A DNA stretch of 64,000 nt from Thermus tenuipuniceus (GCF_002964845.1 NZ_PRDA01000003.1:62001-126000), one strand, 5' to 3'; shown: positions 20,737 through 29,015, numbered from the stretch's first letter. The notes: generated by a model from the letters alone, not told the origin. Numbers and translations are program-made.

Positions 20737-21291
20737 ATGGGCCAGCCCGCCCGGAAGCCCCTCAGCCTCGAGGCCTACCTAAGGCTGGAGGAGAAAAGCC
20801 CCATACGGCATCATCTGGTGGAGGGAACCCTATGGGCCATGGCGGGAGCAGGCCGGGCCCACAATCAGATCCTGACCCGGTTGCTCCTAAAGCTGGGGCC
20901 CAAGGCCCTAGAGGAAGGGTGCGAGGCCTTTGCGGTGGACCGTAGGCTTAAGGTGTCGGAGGATACCGTCTTTTACCCCGACCTCATGGTGGTGTGCGGT
21001 CCCTCCCCTTCCCTTTACGAAGAAGCCCCCTGCCTTTTGGTGGAAATCCTCTCGGAGAGCACGGAGGATCTGGATCGGGGGAAAAAGCTATGGCACTATC
21101 TGCGCCTACCCTCGCTGCGGGCGTACCTCCTGGTGGATAGCCGCCGGGTAAGCCTCGAGGCCTACCTTCGGGAAGAAAACAACTGGACCTACCTCCGCCT
21201 GGGGCCGGGGGAGGGCCTTCCCCTCCCCTGCCCCACCCTGGAGTTGGCCGTGGACGACCTATATCGGGGCGTGAACCTAGAGGAAGGTTAA
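20737..21291 (+). CDS. Uma2 family (DUF820) PD-(D/E)XK nuclease-like protein
   Basis: 184 residues. The pattern is that of DUF820/Uma2: an N-terminal SLEAYLRLEEKSPIRHHLVEG, then YPDLMVVCG (Asp), LLVEILSEST (Glu) and a Lys in DRGKKLWHY. These give the D-ExK-type residues of a restriction-like nuclease fold. The family is widespread in cyanobacteria and Thermus, and its cellular role is unknown. It stands alone after ileS with a 4-bp gap and no obvious functional partner. Confidence 0.85.
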   Translation: MGQPARKPLSLEAYLRLEEKSPIRHHLVEGTLWAMAGAGRAHNQILTRLLLKLGPKALEEGCEAFAVDRRLKVSEDTVFYPDLMVVCGPSPSLYEEAPCLLVEILSESTEDLDRGKKLWHYLRLPSLRAYLLVDSRRVSLEAYLREENNWTYLRLGPGEGLPLPCPTLELAVDDLYRGVNLEEG

Positions 21292-21298
21292 CGGGTGG

Positions 21299-21304
21299 TA
21301 TAGT
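21299..21304 (+). promoter_or_regulatory. -10 element for a leaderless peptidase mRNA
   Basis: TATAGT ends 7 nt before the GTG at 21312, the spacing expected if transcription starts at the initiation codon. The -35 is weak. Confidence 0.45.
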
Positions 21305-21311
21305 AGGCCCC

Positions 21312-22346
21312 GTGCTGGACCCGATGACCCTCCTCGAGCCCTTGGGGCTAGACGCCTTTTACGTGACCCGTCCGGAAAACGTGCGCTACCTATCGGGCTT
21401 TCCCCACCCCGAGGACGCCCAGGTCCTGGTCACCCAGGAAGGGGCCTTCCTTCTCACGGATCCCCGCTACCCCGAGGCGGAGCAGGAAAGCCGCATCCCC
21501 GCCAAGGTTCTGAAGCGTGAGGAAAAAGAGGAAGCCTTCAAGGCCTTAAGAGGCCGGGTAGGTTTTGAGGCCGAGCACCTTCCCTATGCCGCCCTGGAGG
21601 GCCTACGGGAGCTTGCCCCCGCGGAGTGGGTGCCCACCAAGGGGGTCATAGAACGGCTTAGACTCAAAAAGACGCCGGAGGAAGTGGAGAGGATCCGTAA
21701 GGCCCAGGCCCTTTCGGAGGAAGCCTTGGCCCATGCCCTTACCCTTCTGAAGCCTGGGGTTTTGGAGTGGGATATCGCCTTGGAAATAGAGTTCTTCCTG
21801 AAACGGCGGGGGGCAGGGGTGGCCTTCCCCCCCATCGTGGCCTCGGGGGTGCGGGGAGCCTTACCCCACGCCGGGGCCTCGGAGAAACCCCTAAGGGCGG
21901 GGGAGCTCGTCACCTTGGACCTGGGGGCCAAGGTGGCGGGCTACCACTCGGACATGACCCGCACCATAGCCCTGGGAAGGGTGGACGGGGAGCTCAGGCG
22001 GGCCTTTGCGGCCACCCTGGCCGCCCTGGAAAGGGTCTTGGAGGCCATAGGCCCAGGCAAGAACACCAAGGAGCTGGACGCCCTGGCCCGGGAGGAGCTG
22101 AAGCGCTTTGACCTGGACCGCTACTTCGTCCACTCCCTAGGGCACGGGGTGGGCTTGGCGGTGCACGAGGGGCCCGCCCTCTCCCCGTACCTCGAGGACA
22201 CCCTGGAGCCCGGCATGGTGGTGACCCTAGAGCCGGGGGTCTACCTGCCCGGGATGGGTGGGGTGCGTATAGAGGAGCTGGTGCTTATCACGGAAACCGG
22301 CGTGGAGCTCCTCTCCCGCTTCCCTCGAGGCTGGCAGGAGGTGTAG
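21312..22346 (+). CDS. M24 family Xaa-Pro aminopeptidase/dipeptidase
   Basis: 344 residues. Creatinase-like N-terminal domain (about 1-120) and pita-bread catalytic domain. Metal ligands are visible: Asp in VTLDLGAK and GYHSDMTRT, His in [12 protein letters not shown], Glu in VTLEPGVYL and RIEELVLI. It removes residues next to proline. GTG at 21312 is taken as the start because of the -10 7 nt upstream; ATG at 21324 is an alternative. Abuts the next gene with no gap. Confidence 0.92.
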   Translation: MLDPMTLLEPLGLDAFYVTRPENVRYLSGFPHPEDAQVLVTQEGAFLLTDPRYPEAEQESRIPAKVLKREEKEEAFKALRGRVGFEAEHLPYAALEGLRELAPAEWVPTKGVIERLRLKKTPEEVERIRKAQALSEEALAHALTLLKPGVLEWDIALEIEFFLKRRGAGVAFPPIVASGVRGALPHAGASEKPLRAGELVTLDLGAKVAGYHSDMTRTIALGRVDGELRRAFAATLAALERVLEAIGPGKNTKELDALAREELKRFDLDRYFVHSLGHGVGLAVHEGPALSPYLEDTLEPGMVVTLEPGVYLPGMGGVRIEELVLITETGVELLSRFPRGWQEV

Positions 22347-22856
22347 GTGCGCATTCTGGTCCTTGCCGTTTTCCTGACCACCGCCCTGGCCCAAACCTAC
22401 ACCGTGCAGAAGGGGGACACCCTCTTCCGCATCGCCAAGGCCCACGGCCTCAGCGTGGCCGAACTCAAGCGCCTGAACGGACTCCAAAGCGACCTCATCC
22501 GCCCAGGGCAGGTTCTCCGGGTAGCCCCTGGGGAGCCCCTCCGCGATCCCGGGGGAAAGGCCGGGGTGTTCCAAGAGGGCCTGGCGGTCTGGTACGGCCC
22601 CGGCTTCCACGGCAGGCGCACGGCCAGCGGGGAACGCTACGACATGCACGCCCTCACCGCCGCCCATCCCTCCCTGCCCTTCGGCACCCGGGTGCGGGTC
22701 ACCAACCTGAAAAACGGCAAGAGCGTGGTGGTGCGCATCAACGACCGGGGGCCCTTTGGGGGCAAGTACATCATTGACCTCTCCTACGCCGCCGCCAAGG
22801 CCATCGGGGCCCTTTCCGCCACCCGGGTACGGGTGGAAATTGTGGAGGAGGAATAG
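22347..22856 (+). CDS. LysM plus RlpA-like double-psi barrel protein, exported
   Basis: 169 residues, GTG start directly after the peptidase stop. A signal peptide (about 1-15, ending TALAQ) is followed by one LysM module ([18 protein letters not shown]) and an RlpA double-psi beta-barrel with [11 protein letters not shown] and [12 protein letters not shown]. RlpA proteins cleave or bind denuded glycan strands at the septum. Likely periplasmic and wall-associated; enzymatic activity not proven by sequence. Confidence 0.9.
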   Translation: MRILVLAVFLTTALAQTYTVQKGDTLFRIAKAHGLSVAELKRLNGLQSDLIRPGQVLRVAPGEPLRDPGGKAGVFQEGLAVWYGPGFHGRRTASGERYDMHALTAAHPSLPFGTRVRVTNLKNGKSVVVRINDRGPFGGKYIIDLSYAAAKAIGALSATRVRVEIVEEE

Positions 22857-22857
22857 C

Positions 22858-23688
22858 ATGGTGCGCTACGGCTTCCACCTCTCCATCGCCGGGAAAAAAG
22901 GCGTGGCCGGGGCCGTGGAGGAAGCCCAGGCCCTGGGCCTTTCCGCCTTCCAGATCTTCGCCAAAAGCCCCCGAACCTGGAAAACCCGAGCCCTCTCCCC
23001 AAGCGAGGTGGAAGCCTTCCGGGCCCTCCGGGAGATGGCCGGGGAGCTTCCCGGGGTTATCCATGCCTCCTACCTGGTGAACCTGGGGGCGGAAGGGGAG
23101 CTTTGGGAAAAGAGCGTGATGAGCCTGGCGGACGACCTGGAAAAGGCCCGCCTCCTGGGCCTGGAATACGTGGTGGTCCATCCCGGCTCCGGAAGCCCCG
23201 AGCGGGTGAAGGAGGGGCTCATGAAGGCCCTTCGCCTCGCCGGGGTGTGGGATAGGCCCCAGCTTCTGGTGGAGAACACCGCTGGGGGCGGGGAGAAGGT
23301 GGGGGTGCGGTTTGAGGAGCTGGCCTGGCTCATAGAGAACACGCCCTTGGGGATCTGCCTGGACACCTGCCATGCCTACGCCGCGGGCTACGACGTGAAA
23401 GGGGCTCCGGAAGCCGTTCTCTCCGAGCTAGACCGCACCGTGGGCCTCGAGCGGGTGCCCGTGGTGCACCTGAACGACTCCCTAGGGGGCTTAGCCAGCC
23501 GCATAGACCACCATGCCCATCTTCTCCAGGGCCAGATCGGGGAAGGGCTTAAAAGCGTGCTCCTGGACCCCCGCTTAAAGAACAGGGTCTTCATCTTGGA
23601 AACCCCAAGAAGCCCCGAGGAGGACGCCTGGAACCTGAAGGTCCTGCGCAGCTGGCTAGAGGAGGCCCCCACCCAAAAAAAGGCGTAA
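22858..23688 (+). CDS. nfo: Endonuclease IV (AP endonuclease)
   Basis: 276 residues. TIM-barrel, Zn-dependent enzyme that cuts DNA at abasic sites in base excision repair. Metal-site motifs: VIHASYLVNLG, VVHPGSGSPE, LLVENTAGGG, CLDTCHAYAAGYD, VVHLNDS and DHHAHL. ATG at 22858 lies 1 bp after the RlpA-like stop and fits the family start MVRYGFHLS. Its 3' end overlaps the small membrane protein gene on the other strand by 33 bp. Confidence 0.96.
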   Translation: MVRYGFHLSIAGKKGVAGAVEEAQALGLSAFQIFAKSPRTWKTRALSPSEVEAFRALREMAGELPGVIHASYLVNLGAEGELWEKSVMSLADDLEKARLLGLEYVVVHPGSGSPERVKEGLMKALRLAGVWDRPQLLVENTAGGGEKVGVRFEELAWLIENTPLGICLDTCHAYAAGYDVKGAPEAVLSELDRTVGLERVPVVHLNDSLGGLASRIDHHAHLLQGQIGEGLKSVLLDPRLKNRVFILETPRSPEEDAWNLKVLRSWLEEAPTQKKA

Positions 23689-23874
23689 AGCGGAAACGAT
23701 CATCACCAAAAGCCCCAGCTTAAAGGCTCGCTCCTCTCCGGCTAGCACCCCAAGCCCGGCGGCCAGAAGGGCGAGGGGCAGGACCACCCAGTTAAGCCAG
23801 CCCAAGAGGGGCAGAAGGGCAGGAAGGAGAAGAAGGAGGGCAAGCACGGCCAGCACCAGGCTCAGGATGCGCAT
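23656..23874 (-). CDS. Small membrane protein, function unknown
   Basis: 72 residues with two or three hydrophobic segments (about 4-25, 27-45 and 52-70) and almost no polar residues. It follows the site-2 protease gene by 9 bp on the same strand and overlaps the 3' end of nfo by 33 bp tail to tail. I do not recognise the family. Gene status rests on operon position and membrane-protein composition. Confidence 0.55.
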   Translation of the reverse strand: MRILSLVLAVLALLLLLPALLPLLGWLNWVVLPLALLAAGLGVLAGEERAFKLGLLVMIVSALRLFLGGGLL

Positions 23875-23883
23875 GGCCCCAGT

Positions 23884-24543
23884 CTAGCCGAAGAAAAAGC
23901 CAAAAAACACCCGCCGGGCCAACCGCAACACCTCCTGAATAGGTCCCCGAAGCACCGTGAGGATGAGGAGGAAGGAAAGCCAGGCGTACTGCTCCAGGCG
24001 CCAAAGAAGGGGTTGCCAGGAAAGGGGTAGGAGGCTTTGCAGGATCTTGGAGCCGTCCAAGGGGGGGATGGGCAGAAGGTTGAAGACCGCCAGGACCAGG
24101 TTGACGGAGCTGGCGAAGAAGGCGGCGAGCGCCAGCAGGCCTAAAGGCGTCTGCCCCTCTCCCCTAAGGGTCAGCACCACCCCCAAGGGGTCTAGGGCGT
24201 AGAGCCCCCGCACCAAGAGGGCGAAGAGCACGGCCAAAACCAGGTTGATGGCAATCCCCGCGATGGAGACCACGAAAAGCCCCAACCGGTAGCGGCGGAA
24301 GGCCGGGGGATAGATGGGCACGGGTTTGGCCCAGCCGAAGCCCACGAAGAGGAGGAGCACCGTGCCCAAGGGGTCCAGGTGCTTTAAGGGGTTCAAAGTA
24401 AGGCGGCCCGCCCGCTTGGCGGTGGGGTCCCCGAAGAGGTAAGCGGCATAGGCATGGCCCAGCTCGTGAAGGACCAAACTGAAGACCAGGACCGAAAACG
24501 TCAGGAGGAAGGCCAAAGGGTCCCGTTGCAGGAGAGGGATCAT
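23884..24543 (-). CDS. Site-2 protease (M50) family zinc metalloprotease
   Basis: 219 residues, about six membrane segments. The zinc motif HExxH is in [12 protein letters not shown], and the second site motif is PIPPLDGSK with the third-ligand Asp. This is the compact M50B type without PDZ domains. Substrate unknown. The start overlaps by 4 bp the stop of a paralogue that has lost the zinc ligands. Confidence 0.9.
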   Translation of the reverse strand: MIPLLQRDPLAFLLTFSVLVFSLVLHELGHAYAAYLFGDPTAKRAGRLTLNPLKHLDPLGTVLLLFVGFGWAKPVPIYPPAFRRYRLGLFVVSIAGIAINLVLAVLFALLVRGLYALDPLGVVLTLRGEGQTPLGLLALAAFFASSVNLVLAVFNLLPIPPLDGSKILQSLLPLSWQPLLWRLEQYAWLSFLLILTVLRGPIQEVLRLARRVFFGFFFG

Positions 24544-25145
24544 AGGCCGATAGCCCGGTACAAGGCAGCGAGGAGCCCGGCCAGCCCCTGGACCACGGCC
24601 CCCGTCACGCCGGTATAGGAGAGAACCAGGAAGATGAGGAGGAAGCCCAGGGGCCCGTAGGCCGCCAGCTGGTCCAAAAAGCGCCGGGCCTCATACCCGC
24701 CCACCGCGTAAAGGGCCTTGGCCCCATCCAGGGGCGGTACGGGAAAGAGGTAAATGGCCGCATGGAGGAGCATGAGGCGCTGGGCCACCAGCAACCCCTC
24801 CCCGAAGGGGTAGGGCAGGAAGCGGGCCAAGAGGCCGTAGAGGAAAGCGGCGGCGAAGAAGCCTAGAGGCCCCATGAGGGCCACCGCGGCCCCCTTGCGC
24901 CCCGGGAGGCCAGTGGGCACAGACCGGGGCCACCCGAAGCCCAGGAGAACCAGGAAGACCAGGCCCAAGGGCTCGAGGTGGGCCCGAAGGTCCAGGGAAA
25001 GGAAACCGTAGCGCCGGGGGGCCGTCTCCCCGTACCGGTCTGCCAGGTAGGCTTGGAAAAGGTTGTGGATCACGAGGCCAAAAACGGCAAAAGCGAAGAC
25101 CACCAGGAAGACCGGGGGGTCATTGAGGTACGGAAACAGACCCAT
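24540..25145 (-). CDS. Catalytically dead site-2 protease paralogue
   Basis: 201 residues with the same layout as the neighbouring M50 protein: VFGLVIHNLFQAYLADRYG aligns with [15 protein letters not shown], and PVPPLDGAK is kept. In the HExxH position it reads HNLFQ, so the catalytic Glu and the second zinc His are both missing. It is not obviously decaying (no frameshift, good codon use), so a regulatory or partner role is plausible. It overlaps the upstream gene by 26 bp and the active paralogue by 4 bp. Confidence 0.8.
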   Translation of the reverse strand: MGLFPYLNDPPVFLVVFAFAVFGLVIHNLFQAYLADRYGETAPRRYGFLSLDLRAHLEPLGLVFLVLLGFGWPRSVPTGLPGRKGAAVALMGPLGFFAAAFLYGLLARFLPYPFGEGLLVAQRLMLLHAAIYLFPVPPLDGAKALYAVGGYEARRFLDQLAAYGPLGFLLIFLVLSYTGVTGAVVQGLAGLLAALYRAIGL

Positions 25146-27606
25146 CGCCTATCAGTCTACGGGCTAAGGCCAGCTCCTCCTCAAAGGTCCTCACCTCGCC
25201 TCGAGCCCGGGCCTCAGCCACCTGGCGCAGGATCTCCCCCACCCTGGGACCCGGCTTAAGGCCCAGTTGCAAAAGATCCCGCCCCATGAGGACCCGCCTC
25301 TTTTCCGTAAGCCACCCCTCCTTTTCGGGAAATAGAGCCAGAAAAACGCCACGCAAGGGCTCTTTTCCCAAAGCCTCCTTGTCCGCCTCTTCCCAGGAGC
25401 CTTTGAGAAGCAGGGCCAAAGCCTCCTGCAACCTCCTGGGAAGCCCCAGGAACAAGGCCCTTTCTAGAGGACTTTCCTGGAAGTAAAGGAGAAGGAGGAG
25501 GCGGGTTTCCACCCTCGCCCGCCCAGGGGGCAACCCTTCCTCTTCCAGGGGCCCCCACTTAAGCCGTAGGAAGGGGTCCTTGGGGGGAAGCTTTAGCCCG
25601 TAAAGGGGGCCCAAGGCCCCGAGCTCCTCCAAAAGGGAAAGGGCTTCCAGGAAGGTGTCCTCCTCCAGGGTCAAGAAAAGCTCGTCGCGGAGGCGGCTTT
25701 TGCTGGCACCCTTGAGGACCTCGGGAAGAAGGGCTGGAGGCAAGGCTTTTAGGGCCTCCTCGGAAAAGCGGAAGGCCAACCGGGCGGCCAAGCGCGCCCC
25801 TCGGACGATGCGGCTAGGGTCCTCCACGAAGGAGAGGGGGTGAAGGGGACGGAGTAGGCGGGCCTTGAGATCCTCGAGGCCCCCATAGGGATCCAAAAGC
25901 TCTAGAGTAGCCAGGGACAGGGCCATGGCGTTCACCGTGTAATCCCGCCTCTCCAGGTCCTTGGCGATGGGGGCCGGACGCACCTGGGGTAAGGCGCCGG
26001 GATAGGGGTAGACCTCCTCCCGGCTTTCCGCCAGGTCCACGGTAAGGCCGAAACTCAGGTGCACCCGGGCGGTGCCGAAGGCATAGTGGAGGCCAAAGCT
26101 GCCCCCGAAGCGCTCCACCAAAAAGCGGGCCACCTCCCCCACCCTGACCCCCGGTTCGAGAACCAGGTCCAGGTCGGGGCCCGACCGGTCCAAAAGGGCA
26201 TCCCGCACCGCTCCCCCCACCAGGTAGATCCCTTGCGGGAACGCCTCCCTAAGGGCCAGAACCACCCGCCTGGCCCCTTCCGGCAAGGCTTCCAAGATCC
26301 GCTCCCCCAAGGGCTTCTCCAAAGCGGGCTTCTTGCGGTAGAGGTCGGTACGGGTGAAGATTCCAAGAAGCTTAACACCCTCCCCCAACCTCTCCCCCAC
26401 CAGGACCCTTCCCCCTCCCGCCTTCAAGTGGGGCTCCACCTCGGAAAGGGGGGTCTCCGGGGGAAGGATAAGGGCCCGGGCCAAAAAGCCCTCCACGGGA
26501 TGTTCCGCCAGGCCGAGCCTTTCCGCCTTCCTGAGATCCCTTCTCCGGGCCAGGCCCAAGACCCGCACCCTTCCCCCCTCCAGGGGCTCCACCACCGGCA
26601 TGGCCCCGTACCCCCGCTCCTCCAGGATCCGCAAGGCTTCCCGCACGGTGGTGGAGCGCAGGGTTTCCACGGGCGCGGACATGACCTCGGCTAGGGTGGG
26701 CTCGGGTTCCAGGTACTGGGGAAGGCTTTCCAGAAGGCGCCGCACCGCGTTGCGCACCCCCCGCACCCGGGCAAAGGCCGCCCGGGGGTGCCCCCCGCCT
26801 CCCACCTGGGAAAGCCAGCGGCCCACATCCAACCGCTCCCGGCTCCGGGCGATGAGGAGGACCTCCCGGGAAAGCCGGAGCACCAGCAACACCCCATGGG
26901 CCTCGTGCAGGTCCAAAAGAGCATGGGCGAGGGGGGCCAAGGCCGGCACATAGCCCTCCTCCTGAGCCCGGGCGAGGAGGAGCCGAAACCCCTGCCGTTC
27001 CACCACCTTGGCGGTGCGGACAAGGCTTTTCAGGACCTCGCGGGCCTCCTCCCCCAACTGGGGTCGCACCCACTGCCGCACCCGGGGGATCTCCGCCCCT
27101 TGTTGGGCCAAAAAGTGGGCGGCCTCGAGGTCCTGGGGCGTGGTGGAGGGAAAACTGAACCCCCCGGTATCCTCCCAGATCCCCGCATAGGCCAAGGTGG
27201 CCTCCAAGGGCGTGAGGACAAGGCCCCGCTCCCGGATCAGGGGAACCAGGAGGCTCACCGTGGCCCCCACCTGGGCCACCCTCCCCCCCACCGCAGGCAC
27301 GTCCCCCGGGGCCCGGGGGTGGTGGTCATAGACCAAAAAGGGCACCCGGCCCACCAAGGCCCTGAAAGGGCCGATGCGCTCGGGACGGGCGTTGTCCACC
27401 AGGACCACCTCGGTCACCTTTTCCACGGGGATCTCCGCGGCCGGGACCAGGTCCAGCCGGTCCTCCAAAAGGGGGGCGATCTCCTTTAGGGGCCCCTCGA
27501 GGCCCCCAATCAAGGCCAGAACACTTCCCGGAAAGAGCCTTCCCGCCAGGACCATGGAGCCCAGGGCGTCAAAGTCCAGGTTCTCGTGGGCCACCACCAC
27601 CCGCAC
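25120..27606 (-). CDS. DHH phosphoesterase - CBS - tRNA nucleotidyltransferase (A-adding type) fusion
   Basis: 828 residues, GTG start. Domains: DHH/DHHA1 phosphoesterase (about 1-300; HENLDFDALGS and VYDHHPR), two CBS modules (about 305-430), and a class II nucleotidyltransferase (about 455-828; LVGGAVRDALLDRSGPDLDLV, RDYTVNAMALSL, then PSRIVRGARLAARLAF). The layout matches the Aquifex A-adding enzyme, which adds the final A of tRNA CCA ends. Since both tRNA genes here encode CCA, its main role would be end repair. Substrate of the DHH part is unknown. Confidence 0.88.
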   Translation of the reverse strand: MRVVVAHENLDFDALGSMVLAGRLFPGSVLALIGGLEGPLKEIAPLLEDRLDLVPAAEIPVEKVTEVVLVDNARPERIGPFRALVGRVPFLVYDHHPRAPGDVPAVGGRVAQVGATVSLLVPLIRERGLVLTPLEATLAYAGIWEDTGGFSFPSTTPQDLEAAHFLAQQGAEIPRVRQWVRPQLGEEAREVLKSLVRTAKVVERQGFRLLLARAQEEGYVPALAPLAHALLDLHEAHGVLLVLRLSREVLLIARSRERLDVGRWLSQVGGGGHPRAAFARVRGVRNAVRRLLESLPQYLEPEPTLAEVMSAPVETLRSTTVREALRILEERGYGAMPVVEPLEGGRVRVLGLARRRDLRKAERLGLAEHPVEGFLARALILPPETPLSEVEPHLKAGGGRVLVGERLGEGVKLLGIFTRTDLYRKKPALEKPLGERILEALPEGARRVVLALREAFPQGIYLVGGAVRDALLDRSGPDLDLVLEPGVRVGEVARFLVERFGGSFGLHYAFGTARVHLSFGLTVDLAESREEVYPYPGALPQVRPAPIAKDLERRDYTVNAMALSLATLELLDPYGGLEDLKARLLRPLHPLSFVEDPSRIVRGARLAARLAFRFSEEALKALPPALLPEVLKGASKSRLRDELFLTLEEDTFLEALSLLEELGALGPLYGLKLPPKDPFLRLKWGPLEEEGLPPGRARVETRLLLLLYFQESPLERALFLGLPRRLQEALALLLKGSWEEADKEALGKEPLRGVFLALFPEKEGWLTEKRRVLMGRDLLQLGLKPGPRVGEILRQVAEARARGEVRTFEEELALARRLIGDGSVSVPQ

Positions 27607-27619
27607 ACCTTCAGCTTAC

Positions 27620-27648
27620 TTGACGATAAAAACGGGCCTTGTTAAACT
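27620..27648 (+). promoter_or_regulatory. Promoter for tRNA-Ser
   Basis: TTGACG (27620-27625), a 17-nt spacer and TAAACT (27643-27648), 14 nt before the tRNA. It lies in the 56-bp gap divergent from the DHH-CBS-nucleotidyltransferase gene. Confidence 0.6.
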
Positions 27649-27662
27649 CAGGCTTGGCACTT

Positions 27663-27756
27663 GGAGAGGTGCCCGAGTGGCTGAAGGGACACGACTGGAA
27701 ATCGTGTAGGCGGGCTTAAACCTGCCTCGCGGGTTCGAATCCCGCCCTCTCCGCCA
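27663..27756 (+). tRNA. tRNA-Ser (GGA)
   Basis: 94 nt including an encoded CCA end. The acceptor stem GGAGAGG pairs with CCTCTCC. The anticodon arm CACGA-CTGGAAA-TCGTG gives anticodon GGA, and a long variable arm marks a class II tRNA. GGTTCGAATCC is the T arm. The terminal A is also the first base of the A-run that serves as the U tail of the minus-strand terminator. Confidence 0.96.
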
Positions 27757-27784
27757 AAAATCCCCTGCCCTTCAGGGCAGGGGA
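27756..27784 (-). terminator. Intrinsic terminator of the oxidoreductase gene
   Basis: A perfect 10-bp stem (27761-27770 with 27775-27784, 4-nt loop), followed on the minus strand by TTTTT. The gene's stop codon lies in the loop. On the plus strand it could also help end the tRNA-Ser transcript. Confidence 0.85.
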
Positions 27785-28803
27785 TCGTCTACTTGAATCA
27801 CCCGCCCCTTCCTCCTGGCCTCCTCCGCCAGGAAGGTGAGCCGGTGGGCCTGCACCGCCTCGGCAAAGGGCTCCAAAAGGCCCTCATCCCCCTTGGCCAC
27901 CGCCTCCAAAAAGGCCCGGGTAAGCCCCAGGTCCCCGCCCCCGTGCCCCGTGCGGATGGAACCCTCCCGCTCCGTCTCCAGGTCAAAAACCCTCTCCCCC
28001 TCCCCAAACCGGTAGACCCGCAGGTACCGCCCATCCCCAAACAGCTCCCCCTCCGTACCAAAAATGCGCGTCTCGCGAAACCGCATCCGGCTTAAGCCCT
28101 CCGCGTGCAGGCTGGCCGTGCGCCCGTCCCGGTATTCCAGCATCACCACCTGGTGGTCCATAACGTCGTTCCGCCCCAGGTACACGCACTCCCCGTAGGG
28201 ACCCTCCGCCAACGCCTTCTCCAGGTTCTCCCAGGTCACCGGGTAGGCCACCACGTCCAAGGGCCAGCCCCGTTCCCCCCTTTGGTAGGCCTCCAGGTAA
28301 ATTCGCTTGGCCGAAAAAGGACAGGCCCGCTCCACCTCCTCCGGGCAGAGGAGGCAGCGGTCGGCCGCCCCCTTGGGCCTCCGCTCGGGGCGGAAGTGGT
28401 AAAGCCCCCCGAAGGAGGCCACCCGGCTCACCTCCCCAGGCATCACGAAAAGCAGCCAGTCCAGGTCGTGGACGCTCTTGGCCAGGAGGAAGGGGCTGGA
28501 CTCCGCTTCTCTTCGCCAGTTTCCCCGCACGAAGCTGTGGGCGTAGTGCCAGTGGCCCACAGGTTCCAGGTGTTGCACGGAAACAGGCTCGCCAATGGCG
28601 CCCTCCTGCAGGAGCCCCTTCAGGGCCCGGGCATAGGGGGTATACCGGAGCACATGGGCCACCGCCACCATCCGTCCGGTGCGCGCCTTGGCCTGGGCTA
28701 CCTCCCATACCTCCTCCCAGGTGGGGGCGATGGGCTTCTCCAAAAGGAGGTGGTAGCCCTTCTCCATCAGGGCCACCGCTGCCTCGGCGTGGAACCAACC
28801 CAT
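27772..28803 (-). CDS. Gfo/Idh/MocA family oxidoreductase, N-terminally truncated
   Basis: 343 residues from the first plausible ATG. The sequence enters the family at FHAEAAVALMEKGYHLLLEKP, which normally lies about 70 residues into the protein. The Rossmann start with its GxGxxG NAD-binding loop is absent. The rest looks intact, including the His/Asp region KSVHDLDWLLF and a C-x2-C-x7-C cluster (RCLLC...ACPFSAK) found in many members. Upstream lies a tRNA-Ala with its terminator; the frame stays open through both but cannot encode the missing part. Likely a 5'-deleted remnant; a reduced functional protein cannot be excluded. Confidence 0.7.
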   Translation of the reverse strand: MGWFHAEAAVALMEKGYHLLLEKPIAPTWEEVWEVAQAKARTGRMVAVAHVLRYTPYARALKGLLQEGAIGEPVSVQHLEPVGHWHYAHSFVRGNWRREAESSPFLLAKSVHDLDWLLFVMPGEVSRVASFGGLYHFRPERRPKGAADRCLLCPEEVERACPFSAKRIYLEAYQRGERGWPLDVVAYPVTWENLEKALAEGPYGECVYLGRNDVMDHQVVMLEYRDGRTASLHAEGLSRMRFRETRIFGTEGELFGDGRYLRVYRFGEGERVFDLETEREGSIRTGHGGGDLGLTRAFLEAVAKGDEGLLEPFAEAVQAHRLTFLAEEARRKGRVIQVDDPLP

Positions 28804-28824
28804 CCCACAAGCCCTCGAGGAGCA

Positions 28825-28858
28825 GTAAAAACCACCCCCCGGCCATGCTACCGGGGGG
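28825..28858 (-). terminator. Intrinsic terminator of tRNA-Ala
   Basis: On the minus strand CCCCCCGG, an 8-nt loop and CCGGGGGG are followed by TGGTTTTTA. It sits 21 nt after the tRNA and 21 bp before the oxidoreductase ATG. Confidence 0.75.
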
Positions 28859-28879
28859 TAAAGCATTGTGTCCTGGACT

Positions 28880-28954
28880 TGGTGGAGCGGAGGGGATTTG
28901 AACCCCTGACCTCCCGCTTGCAAGGCGGGTGCTCTCCCTCTGAGCTACCGCCCC
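28880..28954 (-). tRNA. tRNA-Ala (TGC)
   Basis: 75 nt with encoded CCA. The acceptor GGGGCGG pairs with CCGCTCC, including the G3:U70 pair that identifies tRNA-Ala. Anticodon loop CTTGCAA gives TGC. GGTTCAAATCC is the T arm. Transcribed divergently from rpsB. Confidence 0.97.
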
Positions 28955-28965
28955 AAGCCTAGGGG

Positions 28966-28994
28966 AGTATAGCCCAAAAGGGGGGGTTACGCAA
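28966..28994 (-). promoter_or_regulatory. Promoter for tRNA-Ala
   Basis: Minus-strand TTGCGT (28989-28994), a 17-nt spacer and TATACT (28966-28971), with the start expected about 5 nt before the tRNA. Its -35 overlaps the -35 region of the rpsB promoter. Confidence 0.65.
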
Positions 28995-29015
28995 AGGCCC
29001 TCTTCCCCCTATAAT
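28987..29015 (+). promoter_or_regulatory. Promoter for rpsB-tsf
   Basis: A perfect -10 TATAAT (29010-29015) with TTACGC 17 nt upstream (28987-28992). The start is near 29022, exactly where the structured leader begins. Confidence 0.65.

Noticed and set aside
24540-25145. Dead site-2 protease copy as a pseudogene
   Set aside because: No frameshift or stop, tight overlaps with both neighbours and preserved membrane segments argue for a maintained gene.
27083-28923. Oxidoreductase start inside tRNA-Ala (28923)
   Set aside because: The frame is open there, but the 40 extra codons are tRNA and terminator sequence and do not resemble the family.
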